From positions 31,142 to 95,141 of the forward strand of contig NZ_KQ948853.1 of NCBI RefSeq assembly GCF_001514215.1: DNA of 64,000 nucleotides, read 5' to 3'. Position 1 is the stretch's first letter. Every line of letters begins with the position of its first letter. The notes beneath the pieces were generated by a model. The model was not told the DNA's origin and did not search any database. It saw only the letters and a list, made by a program, of their open reading frames with translations. The position numbers and the translations under genes were made by a program. The stretch is from Streptomyces bungoensis. GTDB taxonomy: Bacteria > Actinomycetota > Actinomycetes > Streptomycetales > Streptomycetaceae. Below are positions 32,039 to 40,908 of the stretch, piece by piece.

Positions 32039-32386
32039 ATGCTGATGTTGGGCTTCGCGGGGTTCATGGGGATCTTGAAGATCGTCCTCATGGCACTGGC
32101 CGCGTTCGGGCTGGTCGACGCCGCGTTCCGGCGCGAGGACGCCTTCCGCGCGGCCGACAAGCAGAACAAGGTGTTCTGGCTGATCATCCTGGGCATCGCC
32201 CTCGTCGTCAGCTACCTGTTCTCCCTGCTGTCGATCCTGCCGATCGCCGGCGCGGTCGCGAGCATCGTGTACCTCGTGGACGTACGCCCCGCCGTCAGGC
32301 AGGTCTCCGGTGGCGGCGGCTGGAACCGCCGCCGCGGCGGCAGCAGCAGCGACGGTCCCTACGGGCCGTACAACGGCGGCCGCTGA
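32039..32386 (+). CDS. DUF2516 membrane protein
   Basis: This 115-residue protein has three hydrophobic helices (about 5-25, 45-65 and 66-82) with FGLVDAAFRREDAFRAADKQ between the first and second. The tail is Gly/Arg/Ser-rich. This matches DUF2516 and the mycobacterial Rv0476 gene, which also follows the HbhA gene. Function is unknown. The ATG at 32039 opens directly with the first helix; the extended upstream frame is not coding in style. Confidence 0.85.
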   Translation: MLMLGFAGFMGILKIVLMALAAFGLVDAAFRREDAFRAADKQNKVFWLIILGIALVVSYLFSLLSILPIAGAVASIVYLVDVRPAVRQVSGGGGWNRRRGGSSSDGPYGPYNGGR

Positions 32387-32434
32387 CCGGTCGCCGGCGG
32401 GAGTCGTCAGCCAGGGTCGGGGTTCCCGGGCGGT

Positions 32435-33724
32435 CTACGGGGTGCGGTCCAGCAGGACCACCGCGACGTCGTCCGTCAGTTCACCGCCGTTGAGGTCGCG
32501 GACCTCGCTCACCGCGGCCCGCAGCAGGTCCTCGCCGCGCAGGCCCCCGGCCAGCTGGCGGCTGATCATCTCCACCATGCCGTCCTGCCCGAGCCGCTCC
32601 CCGCCCGTGCCGATCCGGCCCTCGATCAGGCCGTCGGTGTAAAGCATCAGGCTCCACTCGGCCCCCAGCTCCACCTGCATCCGCGGCCAGCGGGCGCCGG
32701 GCAGCAGGCCGAGGGCGGGGCCGTTGTTGTCGTACGGCAGCAGCTTCGGCGCGCGGCCGGGGCGGGCTATCAGCGGGGACGGGTGGCCGGCCAGGCACAG
32801 GCCCGCGCGGCGCCCGTCGGGGGCGATGTCCACCGTGCACAGCGTCGCGAAGATCTCCTCGTCCGACCGCTCGTGCTCCAGCACCTCCTGCAGCGTCCCC
32901 AGCAGCTCGTCCCCGCACAGGCCCGCCAGTGTCAGCGCCCGCCAGGCGATGCGCAGCTCCACGCCGAGCGCGGCCTCGTCCGGGCCGTGGCCGCAGACGT
33001 CGCCGATCATGGCGTGCACGGTGCCGTCGGGGGTGCGGACGGCGTCGTAGAAGTCGCCGCCGAGCAGCGCGCGCGAGCGGCCCGGGCGGTAGCGGGCGGC
33101 GAAGCGCAGCGAGGAGCCCTCCAGCAGCGGGGTCGGCAGCAGGCCGCGCTCCAGCCGGCGGTTCTCCTGCGCGCGCAGCTTGCCCTCGGCCAGGCGCCGC
33201 TCGGCGGTGTCGGACCGCTTCCGCTCCACCGCGTAGCGGATCGCGCGGCTGAGCAGGCGGCCGTCCAGCTCGTCCCGGAACAGGTAGTCCTGGGCGCCCA
33301 CGCGCACGGCCTCGGCGCCGCGCTCGGCGTCGCCGGAGGCGGTCAGCGCGAGCACGGCGTGCCGGGGCGCGAGCTCGAGCACGTGCCGGAGCACGGCCAG
33401 CTCGTCGTCCCCGCCGGTGCGGCCGGGCGCCGGGAGCGCCAGGTCCAGCAGGATGCAGTGGACGTCGTCGGTGAGCAGCCGCTCGGCCTCGGTGAGGTTG
33501 CGGGCGGTGCGCACGCGCACGGGCTTGCCGGCGGAGTCCAGCAGCTCGGGGACGATCGGCGAGCCGGCCGGATCGTCCTCGATCAGCAGCAGGGTGAGCG
33601 CGGCGCCGGCCGGGGTGCTCGGCTGAGCCTCTTCCCTGAGGTGGCCGCCGCCTGGGGCGGCGGTCTGCGCCTGACCACTCTCCACGGCCGGGATCGCTCT
33701 CTGCCGCGGTACGGGTACGGGCAT
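32435..33724 (-). CDS. Response-regulator/PP2C (RsbU-like) phosphatase
   Basis: This 429-residue protein joins a receiver domain (about 43-160, phosphoacceptor D94 in ILLDLAL) to a coiled linker and a SpoIIE/RsbU-type PP2C phosphatase domain (about 205-427). The phosphatase has GGDFYDAVRTPDG, MIGDVCGHGPDEA and LTDDVAVVLL. Such proteins dephosphorylate anti-sigma-factor antagonists in partner-switching systems. No kinase or antagonist gene adjoins it. AGGA precedes the ATG. The gene is convergent with the DUF2516 gene. Confidence 0.93.
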   Translation of the reverse strand: MPVPVPRQRAIPAVESGQAQTAAPGGGHLREEAQPSTPAGAALTLLLIEDDPAGSPIVPELLDSAGKPVRVRTARNLTEAERLLTDDVHCILLDLALPAPGRTGGDDELAVLRHVLELAPRHAVLALTASGDAERGAEAVRVGAQDYLFRDELDGRLLSRAIRYAVERKRSDTAERRLAEGKLRAQENRRLERGLLPTPLLEGSSLRFAARYRPGRSRALLGGDFYDAVRTPDGTVHAMIGDVCGHGPDEAALGVELRIAWRALTLAGLCGDELLGTLQEVLEHERSDEEIFATLCTVDIAPDGRRAGLCLAGHPSPLIARPGRAPKLLPYDNNGPALGLLPGARWPRMQVELGAEWSLMLYTDGLIEGRIGTGGERLGQDGMVEMISRQLAGGLRGEDLLRAAVSEVRDLNGGELTDDVAVVLLDRTP

Positions 33725-34004
33725 CGTCCTGGTTCCTTCCCTCCCCCCGAGGGCATGGCGGGACGAGGGACCTCGACCCACCGTCGGGTGACCATAGCGG
33801 TAGTGCCCACCCCGATGGAATGGTGTGAGCCCCGTCGCCGGGGCGCAGGACCCTGTCATATGCCCTGTTCCGTGCCGCAGTTGGACAGGTCGCCCGGGGC
33901 GCGGGAATGACGAAGCTCACGTACGGCCCGGGTTTGGGCGGGGGTTGGGCGTGCGGTGGGTCACATGAGCTGCGTCACGAGGGCGCGCGGCCGCGCCGTG
34001 CGGC

Positions 34005-35078
34005 TCACGCGTCCGGCCGCACGACCCCCAGGATCGGCATCGAGCCCGCGCCCGCGATCGTCACCGTCCGCCCGGGGCGCGGGGCGTGGATGATCGTGCC
34101 GTCGCCGACGTACATCGCGACGTGGCTGGCGTCGTCGAAGTAGATGATCAGGTCGCCGGGGCGCATGTCCTTGACGTCGACGTGCCGGAGCTGCTTCCAC
34201 TGCTCCTGGGAGGTGCGCGGAACGGGGTGCCCCGCGTGCGTCCAGGCCTGGGAGGTCAGACCCGAGCAGTCGAAGGAGTCGGGGCCCTCGGCGCCCCACA
34301 CGTACGGCTTGCCCAGCTGCTCCGTGGCGAACCGCACCGCCTTCCTGCCCTGCGCGGAGGCCTTGCCGCCGATCTCCTTGAGGATGCCCGTGTCCAGCCA
34401 GGCGGTCTGCGCCTTGTGGGCGGCGTCCTGCTCCAGCTCGGCGAGCCGCTCCTTCTCCTTCTCCTCCAGCTGGGACTCGAGCTGCTCGGCGGCGGCGATC
34501 TGCTGCTTGATCCTCTTCTTCGCGGCGGCCTTGGCCTTGCGGTTGGTCTCCAGCTTCTTCCACCGCGCGGAGGCGTCGTCGGCGTAGGCCTTCAAGTCCT
34601 TCTGGGCGCGGGTCATTTCGGCGATCAGCTTCTTCGTCGCCCGCTGGCCGTTGAGCACCGTGCCGGTGCCGTCGAGGAACGCCTGCGGGTCGTCGCTGAG
34701 CAGGAACCGGGCCGTGGGCGGCAGTCCGCCGGTGCGGTACTGGGCCCGGGCGGCCGCGCCGGCCTGGTCCCTGAGCCGCTCCAGCCGCTGCCGGCCCTCG
34801 ACGATCTTCTTCGCCAGCTCCGCGATCCGGGCGGACTGCTGCTTCGTCGCCTCCTCGGCCGCGTTGTAGGCGTCGGTGGCGACGGCCGCGTCGTGGTAGA
34901 GCCTGTCGAGTCTCTCCCGGACCTTCTCGAGGTCCTTGCCGGGCGGGGGGGCGGGGGATGCGGTCGGCGTGGGGGTGGGGCCGGGGGCCGCGAACGCCGT
35001 GCCGGGCGCCGCCAGGACGGTCACGGCGCAGACCACGGTGAGGGCGGCCGTGAGCAGGCCGCGCTTGCCCGTACCCAT
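34005..35078 (-). CDS. Secreted NlpC/P60 peptidoglycan hydrolase with coiled coil
   Basis: This 357-residue protein has a signal peptide (about 1-30, ending GTAFAAPG), a Pro/Thr linker and a long coiled coil (about 50-225). The C-terminal NlpC/P60 domain has Cys in FDCSGLTSQAW, His in DASHVAMYVGDG and a third polar residue in IIHAPRPG. It should cleave D-Glu-diaminopimelate stem-peptide bonds in the wall, with the coiled coil acting as autoinhibitor or docking arm as in RipA-like proteins. The 280-base gap downstream holds only the phosphatase promoter. Confidence 0.93.
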   Translation of the reverse strand: MGTGKRGLLTAALTVVCAVTVLAAPGTAFAAPGPTPTPTASPAPPPGKDLEKVRERLDRLYHDAAVATDAYNAAEEATKQQSARIAELAKKIVEGRQRLERLRDQAGAAARAQYRTGGLPPTARFLLSDDPQAFLDGTGTVLNGQRATKKLIAEMTRAQKDLKAYADDASARWKKLETNRKAKAAAKKRIKQQIAAAEQLESQLEEKEKERLAELEQDAAHKAQTAWLDTGILKEIGGKASAQGRKAVRFATEQLGKPYVWGAEGPDSFDCSGLTSQAWTHAGHPVPRTSQEQWKQLRHVDVKDMRPGDLIIYFDDASHVAMYVGDGTIIHAPRPGRTVTIAGAGSMPILGVVRPDA

Positions 35079-35229
35079 ACTTCTCCCCCAACTGATTAAT
35101 CATCAGTAACATACGGTCGCCCGAGGATCGTGCCACGGCGACACGCAAAACGACAGAGGCGCCGATCCCCCTCGCCGGTGTGACGAACGCCGCACGGAGA
35201 TCGTTCCCGGCCGGGCCCGGTTCAGGCGT

Positions 35230-36081
35230 TCAGCCGAGGCGCGGCGCCAACGCGTCCCAGGCCACGGTGACTTCGCCCTGCCGCCAGCGCGCCGGGGAGT
35301 CGGTCAGCGGCCAGTCGGACGCCAGGTCCCGCACCGCGCGGATCCAGCGCTGCCGGGCGCCGTAGGAGGCGAAGGGCGCGGCGGCGGCCCAGGCGCGGTC
35401 GAAGTCGCGCAGGAACGCGTGCACCGGTTCACCGGGCACGTTGCGGTGGATCAGTGCCTTCGGCAGCCGCTCGGCCAGGTCCGAGGGCCGCTCCAGGGAG
35501 CCCAGGCGGGTGGCGAAGGTGACGGTCCGCGGCCCCTCCGGGCCGAGCGCCACCCACACGTGCCGCCGCCCGATCTCGTCGCAGGTGCCCTCGACCAGCA
35601 GCCCGCCGCGGGAGCCGCCGCCCGCCGGGGCGAGCCGCGCGCACAGCCGCTGCCACACGCCGGCGACCTCGTCCTCGGCGTACTGCCGCAGCACGTTTGC
35701 GGCCCGGACCAGCACCGGCCGCCCGGGCACCGGGACCTCGAAGCCGCCGTGCCGGAAGACCAGGCCGTCCCGCTCGTACGGCTTCGCCGCCGCGACCCGC
35801 TCCGGTTCGATCTCGACACCGACCACGCGCGCGCGGGGCGCGGCCGTGCGCAGCCGGCCGAGCAGCTCGACGGCGGTCCAGGGCGCGGCGCCGTACCCGA
35901 GGTCCACGGCCACCGGGTCGGCCGCGCGCCGCAGCTCGGCCCCGTGCACGGCCGCGATCCACCGGTCCATGCGGCGCAGCCGGTTCGGGTTGGTGGTCCC
36001 CCGCGTCACGTTCCCCACGACGGGGGTCCCCGCGCCCGAGCGAAGCCGGGGGTGGGGGAGGGTCGCGACGCGGGCAGCCAT
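35230..36081 (-). CDS. SAM-dependent methyltransferase-like protein
   Basis: This 283-residue protein has a Rossmann methyltransferase motif I variant, VAVDLGYGAAPWTAVELL, and a motif II acidic end VVGVEIEPERV. The middle has VLRQYAEDEVAGVW. It is cytoplasmic and its substrate is unknown. Residues about 7-20 (LPHPRLRSGAGTPV) are encoded by a dispersed streptomycete repeat at 36022-36063, so the true start may lie after it, for example at the Met before DRWIAAVHG. It is next to mshA in S. coelicolor too. Confidence 0.82.
   Translation of the reverse strand: MAARVATLPHPRLRSGAGTPVVGNVTRGTTNPNRLRRMDRWIAAVHGAELRRAADPVAVDLGYGAAPWTAVELLGRLRTAAPRARVVGVEIEPERVAAAKPYERDGLVFRHGGFEVPVPGRPVLVRAANVLRQYAEDEVAGVWQRLCARLAPAGGGSRGGLLVEGTCDEIGRRHVWVALGPEGPRTVTFATRLGSLERPSDLAERLPKALIHRNVPGEPVHAFLRDFDRAWAAAAPFASYGARQRWIRAVRDLASDWPLTDSPARWRQGEVTVAWDALAPRLG
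36022..36063. repeat. Dispersed streptomycete repeat (GCCCGAGCGAAGCCGGGG core)
   Basis: GGGGGTCCCCGCGCCCGAGC followed by GAAGCCGGGGGTGGGGGAGG is a variant of a sequence I recognise in many Streptomyces genomes. Here it lies within the 5' end of the methyltransferase-like gene. Confidence 0.55.
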
Positions 36082-36084
36082 GCC

Positions 36085-36640
36085 TACGAGGGTAAGGGCG
36101 CCCGCCCCACGCACTGCCGGGCCGGGGCCCGCGAGCCTGCCCTCGGCTGGCGGGGGGCTTGGGGCAGTGGGAGTTTGGGACTGCCTTGCGCCGCAGGCCG
36201 AGTGGGCGCCCGCCCTTGCGTGCTGTCGGGACGGAGCCCGTGCGTCTGTCCTCGGGGGGCTGGGTCTTGGGGTCGGTGGGAGCTCCGGCTGCCTTGCGCG
36301 GCAGGCCCAGTGGGCTCCGGCCCCTGCGCGCTGCCGGGCCGTGCCCGTGAGCCTGCCCTCGGCGGGCGGGAGGCGCCGGGTCAGTGGGAGCGTTGGGCTG
36401 CCTTGCGCCGCAGGCCGAGTGGGCGCCCGCCCCTGCGTGCTGTCTGGACGGGGCCCGCGAGTCGGGCACTCGGTGGGCGGGAGGCGCCGGGTCAGTGGGA
36501 GTTTGGGGCTGCCTTGCGCCGCAGGCCGAGTGGGCGCCCGCCCCTGCGTGTTGCCGGGACGGGGCCCGGGAGCCCGCCCGCGCCGGACGGGAGGCGCCGG
36601 GGTCAGCGGGAGCTTCGGGCCGCCTTCCGTCGCAGGCCGA
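36085..36640. repeat. Tandem array of a 108-111 bp unit overlapping a sortase-substrate gene
   Basis: The marker CTGCCTTGCGCCGCAGGCC recurs at 36181, 36289, 36398 and 36509, and a divergent copy at 36620, so the period is 108-111 bp. The rightmost copy is the 3' end of the sortase-substrate gene (coding LGLRRKAARSS and its stop). The other four copies lie downstream of that gene and look like duplications of its tail plus downstream DNA. No other gene is seen in 36085-36602. Confidence 0.75.
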
Positions 36641-37295
36641 GGGCGATGCCGCCGCCGGCCAGGACCAGGGCGGCCGCCGCGCCGGCAACCAGCGGGGTGC
36701 TGTTGCCCGCGCCGGTCTCGGCGAGGTGGGTGCCGCCGCCCGCGGGGGACGGGGCGCCGCTCGCGGCCGGGGTGGGGGCGCTGCTGCTGCTGTGGGCCGG
36801 GCTCGGCTGCGTGCTGGGAGTCGCGGAGGGGTGCGCCGACGGCGCCGAGGGCGACGGGGACGCCGAGGGGCCGCCGCCCGCGGGCTTGCACGTGAAGTCG
36901 TCCGGGACGACCACCGGCGGCTCGATGTCCTCGTCGACCTGGTCACCGGCCTTGACGTGGACCACGAAGGTCTCCCCGGCGTACCAGTCCAGCGGGTGCA
37001 GGTCGACGCCGACGCCCTGCGCGGTCGAGTGGTCGATCGTCGCCTTGTCCACCTCCCGCTGGCCGCCGGGCATGCTCAGCTGCACGTACAGGGTGACGGT
37101 GGCCGGGGTGCCGGAGGGGTCCTTGTCGGTGACCCGGATGACGCCCTTGCCCCGGGCGTCGCAGGCGGGGGACGCGGAGAAGTCGCCGATGCTGCATGCG
37201 AGCGCGGTCTGCGCGGCGGTGACGCAGAGCGCGGCGGCGACGGCCGAGGTGCCGACGACACGGGCCGCCCTGGCGGCGTGACGGGAGAGGGGCAC
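36603..37295 (-). CDS. Sortase-anchored secreted protein (LAETG motif)
   Basis: This 230-residue protein has a signal peptide (about 1-33, ending QTALA-C) and a folded domain (about 34-140). A Ser/Pro/Ala-rich wall-spanning stalk follows (about 140-190). The C-terminal sorting signal is LAETG, then a hydrophobic helix and the basic tail LRRKAARSS. LAxTG is the preferred signal of streptomycete class E sortases. The GTG start has AAGGA five bases upstream. It should be linked to cell-wall peptidoglycan; the ligand or function is unknown. A consensus promoter lies at 37367-37396. Confidence 0.9.
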   Translation of the reverse strand: MPLSRHAARAARVVGTSAVAAALCVTAAQTALACSIGDFSASPACDARGKGVIRVTDKDPSGTPATVTLYVQLSMPGGQREVDKATIDHSTAQGVGVDLHPLDWYAGETFVVHVKAGDQVDEDIEPPVVVPDDFTCKPAGGGPSASPSPSAPSAHPSATPSTQPSPAHSSSSAPTPAASGAPSPAGGGTHLAETGAGNSTPLVAGAAAALVLAGGGIALGLRRKAARSSR

Positions 37296-37366
37296 GCTGG
37301 TCCTTAGGGGTCGAGGGGGAGCCGCGGAGCACCGGCACTGCGCGCGCGGGAGAGGGCGGCCCGACA

Positions 37367-37396
37367 CGTCTACCTGCCCTGTGCATGTACTGTCAA
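37367..37396 (-). promoter_or_regulatory. Consensus-like promoter for the sortase substrate
   Basis: On the minus strand TTGACA (37396-37391) and TAGACG (37372-37367) are spaced 18 bases apart. The -10 lies 71 bases upstream of the GTG start at 37295. Confidence 0.6.
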
Positions 37397-37565
37397 AGGT
37401 TGTATCGGTGCAGGTGAACATCCCTTGAAAGCCTGGTCACCGGCTCCTCCGGGCCTGGTCAAACGCCGGTCATGGACACGGTGTCCCGCGTCGGCACGGT
37501 CGACGCGGCACCGCCCCGAACAGTTGATCGATCAATGGTCATGATTCGGTAAAGCCGCTTCGCCG

Positions 37566-37593
37566 GGAAATGGCAGGGCACCCGTCCGCTGTT
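37566..37593 (+). promoter_or_regulatory. Possible sigma-R promoter of mshA
   Basis: GGAAAT (37566-37571) and GTT (37591-37593) are separated by 19 bases, close to the GGAAT-N18/19-GTT consensus of the thiol-stress sigma factor. mshA is a known sigma-R target in S. coelicolor. Confidence 0.4.
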
Positions 37594-37656
37594 GCACTCC
37601 CTTGGAGGGCGGACCGGTCCTCCGGCAGGCATGCCCGCAGCGAGGAGGAACGCCAC

Positions 37657-38994
37657 GTGAGCCAGTACGTCAACAGGCTCGGGCGTCGCTCTCCGGCGGC
37701 ACCCCCACGGCTCCGGCTGCACCGCAGGCCCCGGCGCGTCGCCATGCTCTCCGTGCACACCTCCCCGCTCCACCAGCCCGGCACCGGCGACGCCGGCGGC
37801 ATGAACGTGTACATCGTGGAGCTGGCCCAGCGCCTGGCCGCGATCAACATCGAGGTCGAGATCTTCACCCGCGCCACGGAGGGCGGCCTCCCCCCGCGCG
37901 TCGACCTCGCCCCCGGCGTCGTCGTCCGGCACGTCGACGCCGGCCCCTACGAGGGCCTCGCCAAGGAGGACCTCCCGGCGCAGCTGTGCGCCTTCACCCA
38001 CGGCGTGATGCAGGCCTGGGCCGGCCACCGCCCCGGGTACTACGACCTCGTCCACTCCCACTACTGGCTCTCCGGCCACGTCGGCTGGCTCGCCGCCCAG
38101 CGCTGGGGCGTCCCCCTGGTGCACGCCATGCACACCATGGCCAAGGTAAAGAACGCCAACCTGGCCGCCGGCGACACCCCCGAGCCCGCCGCCCGCGTCA
38201 TCGGCGAGACCCAGATCGTCGCCGCCGCCGACCGGCTCATCGCCAACACCGCCGAGGAGGCCGGCGAACTCGTCCGGCACTACGCGGCCGACCCCGCCAA
38301 GGTCGCCGTCGTCCACCCCGGGGTGAACCTCGACCGCTTCCGCCCCGCCGACGGCCGCGCCGCCGCCCGCGCCCGCCTCGGTCTCCCGCAGGACGCCCTG
38401 ATCCCCCTCTTCGCGGGCCGCATACAGCCGCTGAAGGCGCCGGACATCCTGCTGCGCGCGGTAGCCGTCCTGCTGGACGAGCGCCCCGAGCTGCGTTCGC
38501 GCATCCTCGTCCCGGTCGTCGGCGGCCCCAGCGGCAGCGGCCTCGCCAAGCCCGAGGGCCTGCAGAAGCTCGCCGCCCGGCTCGGCATAGCCGACGTCGT
38601 ACGCTTCCGTCCGCCGGTCGGCCAGGAGCAGCTCGCGGACTGGTTCCGGGCCGCCTCCGTCCTCGTGATGCCGTCCTACAGCGAGTCCTTCGGCCTGGTC
38701 GCCGTGGAGGCGCAGGCCGCCGGCACCCCGGTGCTCGCGGCCTCCGTCGGCGGGCTCCCGGTGGCCGTGCGCGACGGCACCACCGGCTTCCTCGTCCAGG
38801 GCCACGACCCCGCCGGCTACGCGCGCGTGCTGGGCCGTTTCGCCGACGAGCCCGCCCTGCCGGCGCGCATGGGGGAGGCCGCCGCCCGGCACGCGCAGTC
38901 CTTCGGCTGGGACACCGCGGCGGCCGCCACCGCCGACGTCTACACGGCCGCGACCCAGTCCCACCGCCGTCGCGTACGCTCCCAGCATGGGTGA
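37657..38994 (+). CDS. mshA: D-inositol-3-phosphate glycosyltransferase (mycothiol synthesis)
   Basis: This 445-residue GT4-family enzyme has the N-terminal loop [20 protein letters not shown] and the MshA-typical [20 protein letters not shown]. The C-domain has [17 protein letters not shown] and the nucleotide-sugar motif [19 protein letters not shown]. MshA joins UDP-GlcNAc to 1L-myo-inositol-1-phosphate, the first step of mycothiol synthesis. The GTG start has GAGGAGG upstream. The YbjN gene overlaps its 3' end by eight bases. Order matches Rv0486-Rv0487. Confidence 0.96.
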   Translation: MSQYVNRLGRRSPAAPPRLRLHRRPRRVAMLSVHTSPLHQPGTGDAGGMNVYIVELAQRLAAINIEVEIFTRATEGGLPPRVDLAPGVVVRHVDAGPYEGLAKEDLPAQLCAFTHGVMQAWAGHRPGYYDLVHSHYWLSGHVGWLAAQRWGVPLVHAMHTMAKVKNANLAAGDTPEPAARVIGETQIVAAADRLIANTAEEAGELVRHYAADPAKVAVVHPGVNLDRFRPADGRAAARARLGLPQDALIPLFAGRIQPLKAPDILLRAVAVLLDERPELRSRILVPVVGGPSGSGLAKPEGLQKLAARLGIADVVRFRPPVGQEQLADWFRAASVLVMPSYSESFGLVAVEAQAAGTPVLAASVGGLPVAVRDGTTGFLVQGHDPAGYARVLGRFADEPALPARMGEAAARHAQSFGWDTAAAATADVYTAATQSHRRRVRSQHG

Positions 38995-39487
38995 TGTCGA
39001 GAAGGCCGCACAGGTCGTCGAGGACGTGCTGAAGGACGCCGAGCTGGAGTGGGAGAGCCCCGAGCCCGGTAACTACGTCGTGAAGCTCCCCGGCACCGCC
39101 AAGCTCTCCACGACCCTCTCGCTCCTCGTGGGCCGCCACACCCTGTCCCTGAACGCCTTCGTCATCCGCCACCCCGACGAGAACGCGGCGGGCGTCCACC
39201 GCTGGCTGCTGGAGCGCAACCTCAAGCTGTACGGGATGAGTTACGCCGTCGACCGCCTCGGCGACGTCTACGTCACCGCCCGCCTCCCGCTCGCGGCCGT
39301 CACCGCCGACGAGATCGACCGCCTCCTCGGCCAGGTCCTGGAGGCCGCCGACGGCGCCTTCAACACCCTGCTGGAGCTGGGCTTCGCCTCCGCGATCCGC
39401 AAGGAGTACGCGTGGCGGGTGTCCCGGGGCGAGTCGACGCGGAACCTGGAGGCGTTCGCCCGCCTGACGGAGCGCCCGGCCGACTGA
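38987..39487 (+). CDS. YbjN-domain protein
   Basis: This 166-residue cytoplasmic protein has the YbjN-like fold: [21 protein letters not shown] at the start, [20 protein letters not shown] in the middle and [20 protein letters not shown]. Type III secretion chaperones share this fold. It overlaps mshA by eight bases and is therefore co-translated. The same neighbour (Rv0487) follows mshA in mycobacteria, so the association is ancient. Function is not known. Confidence 0.92.
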   Translation: MGDVEKAAQVVEDVLKDAELEWESPEPGNYVVKLPGTAKLSTTLSLLVGRHTLSLNAFVIRHPDENAAGVHRWLLERNLKLYGMSYAVDRLGDVYVTARLPLAAVTADEIDRLLGQVLEAADGAFNTLLELGFASAIRKEYAWRVSRGESTRNLEAFARLTERPAD

Positions 39488-39490
39488 CCG

Positions 39491-39590
39491 CACGGCGGCC
39501 GTACGGGGAGTTCACGGCCGTACGGGAGTTCACGGCCGGACGGGAGTCCTTGGCCCTACGGGAGTCCACGGCCGTACGGGGCCTCACGCC
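39491..39590. repeat. Minisatellite of a 17-18 base unit (ACGGCCGTACGGGAGTTC)
   Basis: Five imperfect units built around GGCCGTACGGGAGT are arranged head to tail between the YbjN stop and the AraC stop. Variation is mostly at GTAC/GGAC/CTAC. The 3' end touches the last codons of the AraC gene. It may act as a terminator zone for the convergent genes. Confidence 0.65.
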
Positions 39591-40390
39591 GCGCCGAGCC
39601 GGTAGCGTCCGGGGGTCACTCCCACCAGCCTCTTGAAGTGCCGGGTCAGATGCGCCTGGTCGTAGAACCCGGCCGCCGGCGCCGCCTCGCCCGGCGCCAG
39701 CCCGTCCAGCAGCAGCCGGCGGGCCCGGCCGACCCGGCGGGACATCAGGTACTGGTGCGGGGCGATGCCGTACGCGCCGCTGAACGCCCGCACCAGATGG
39801 GCGGGATGGGCGCGCAGCAGCCGCGCGGCCTCCTCCAGCGAGACCCCGTCCACGACCCGCGCGTCCAGCAACTCCCGCAGCGCACGGGCGAGTGACGGGT
39901 CCCGGCGCGCCCGGTCCCCGTCCCCCCGGCCGCGCAGATGGTCCCGCAGCCGCTCCCCGACGAGGGTCAGCCGGCTCTCCGCCTCCAGCTCGTCGCCGCG
40001 GCGGGCGAGCGCGGCGTGCAACTGGCCGACGCGCCGTCGCAGCACCGGGTCCCGCAGGTCCGGCCGGTCCACGGCGGGCCCGATCAGCTCCTCCCCGAGC
40101 CGGCTGCTGTCGAGGTACACCACCCGCTTGCGGAAGCCGCCCGGCGTGGCGGGGGAGCCGTTGTGCGGCACGTGCGGCGGCAGCAGCGAGACGGTGTCGT
40201 GCGGGGTGCCGTGCTCGTGCCGGTCGAGGTCGTACCGCACGGCCCCGTCGTCCACGATGAGCAGCGTCCAGGCGTCGTGGACGTGCATCGGGTAGGCGTA
40301 CTCGGTGAAGTGCGCGTGGAACACCTCGGTGACGCCCGGCACGCGGGGACGCCACGCCGTGACTTCCGTGACGTCCTGCCGGGTGGCCAT
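39584..40390 (-). CDS. AraC-family transcriptional regulator
   Basis: This 268-residue protein has an N-terminal cupin effector domain (FTEYAYPMHVHDAWTLLIVD, with the metal-type His pair) and a C-terminal pair of HTH motifs (SLEEAARLLRAHPAHLVRAF; APAAGFYDQAHLTRHFKRLV). It is divergent from the DUF2000 gene by about 50 bases, which suggests it regulates that gene. The ligand is unknown. Similar AraC/DUF2000 pairs are familiar in actinobacteria. Confidence 0.92.
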   Translation of the reverse strand: MATRQDVTEVTAWRPRVPGVTEVFHAHFTEYAYPMHVHDAWTLLIVDDGAVRYDLDRHEHGTPHDTVSLLPPHVPHNGSPATPGGFRKRVVYLDSSRLGEELIGPAVDRPDLRDPVLRRRVGQLHAALARRGDELEAESRLTLVGERLRDHLRGRGDGDRARRDPSLARALRELLDARVVDGVSLEEAARLLRAHPAHLVRAFSGAYGIAPHQYLMSRRVGRARRLLLDGLAPGEAAPAAGFYDQAHLTRHFKRLVGVTPGRYRLGAA

Positions 40391-40439
40391 GCAAAGAACG
40401 TACAAGACGGGGGCGCGCACCGGTCGGCAGTCTCCTCCC

Positions 40440-40865
40440 ATGAGCACTGAACCCCTCCGTTTCGACACGAAGATCGCCGTGCTGCTGCGCGCGGACCTGG
40501 AGCCCTGGCAGCGGCTGAACGTCACCGCGTTCCTGGTCAGCGGCCTGGGCGTGACGGTCCCCGAGGTCGTCGGGGAGCCGTACGAGGACGCCGACGGCGT
40601 GGCGTACCTGCCGATGTTCCGCCAGCCGGTGCTGGTCTTCGAGGGCACGAAGGAGACCCTGCGGGCGGCGCATGCACGGGCACTGGGCCGGGCGCTGCCC
40701 CGGGCGGTGTTCACGGCCGACCTGTTCACCACGGGCAACGACCGCGACAACCGCGCGGCGGTGCGCGCCGTACCGACGGCCGACCTCGACCTGGTGGGAC
40801 TGGCGGTGTACGGCCCGCGCGGCGGGGTGGACAAGGTGCTGAAGGGGGCGCGGATGCATCCGTGA
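40440..40865 (+). CDS. DUF2000 protein
   Basis: This 141-residue protein has the DUF2000 pattern: FDTKIAVLLRADLEPWQRLN at the start, PMFRQPVLVFEGTKETL in the middle and NRAAVRAVPTADLDLVGLAVYG near the end. The family fold resembles peptidyl-tRNA hydrolase II, but no activity is known. It is divergent from the AraC regulator, the probable controller. It is convergent with the AhpD-like gene. Confidence 0.9.
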   Translation: MSTEPLRFDTKIAVLLRADLEPWQRLNVTAFLVSGLGVTVPEVVGEPYEDADGVAYLPMFRQPVLVFEGTKETLRAAHARALGRALPRAVFTADLFTTGNDRDNRAAVRAVPTADLDLVGLAVYGPRGGVDKVLKGARMHP

Positions 40866-40908
40866 GCGCGATGCGTCCTTCGAGCGCCCCCTCGGGGTGC
40901 GCCGCCGG

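Larger units (their letters stand above)
37296..37656. other. Intergenic region between sortase substrate and mshA
   Basis: This 361-base divergent region holds a good promoter for the sortase substrate (37367-37396) and a possible sigma-R promoter for mshA (37566-37593). No further gene is seen. Confidence 0.6.

Noticed and set aside
32783..33910. Long plus-strand frame opposite the PP2C phosphatase gene
   Set aside because: Its codon pattern mirrors the true gene on the minus strand. Such antisense frames occur opposite most genes here.
35093..35102. Palindrome TGATTAATCA upstream of the NlpC/P60 gene
   Set aside because: Ten bases without flanking symmetry. It could be part of the promoter, but there is too little to support an operator.
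35230..36891. Very long minus-strand open frame through the repeats upstream of the methyltransferase-like gene
   Set aside because: The upstream part is made of the tandem repeat array and reads as Arg/Pro/Gly-rich repeats with no initiation signal. It is an artefact of high GC.
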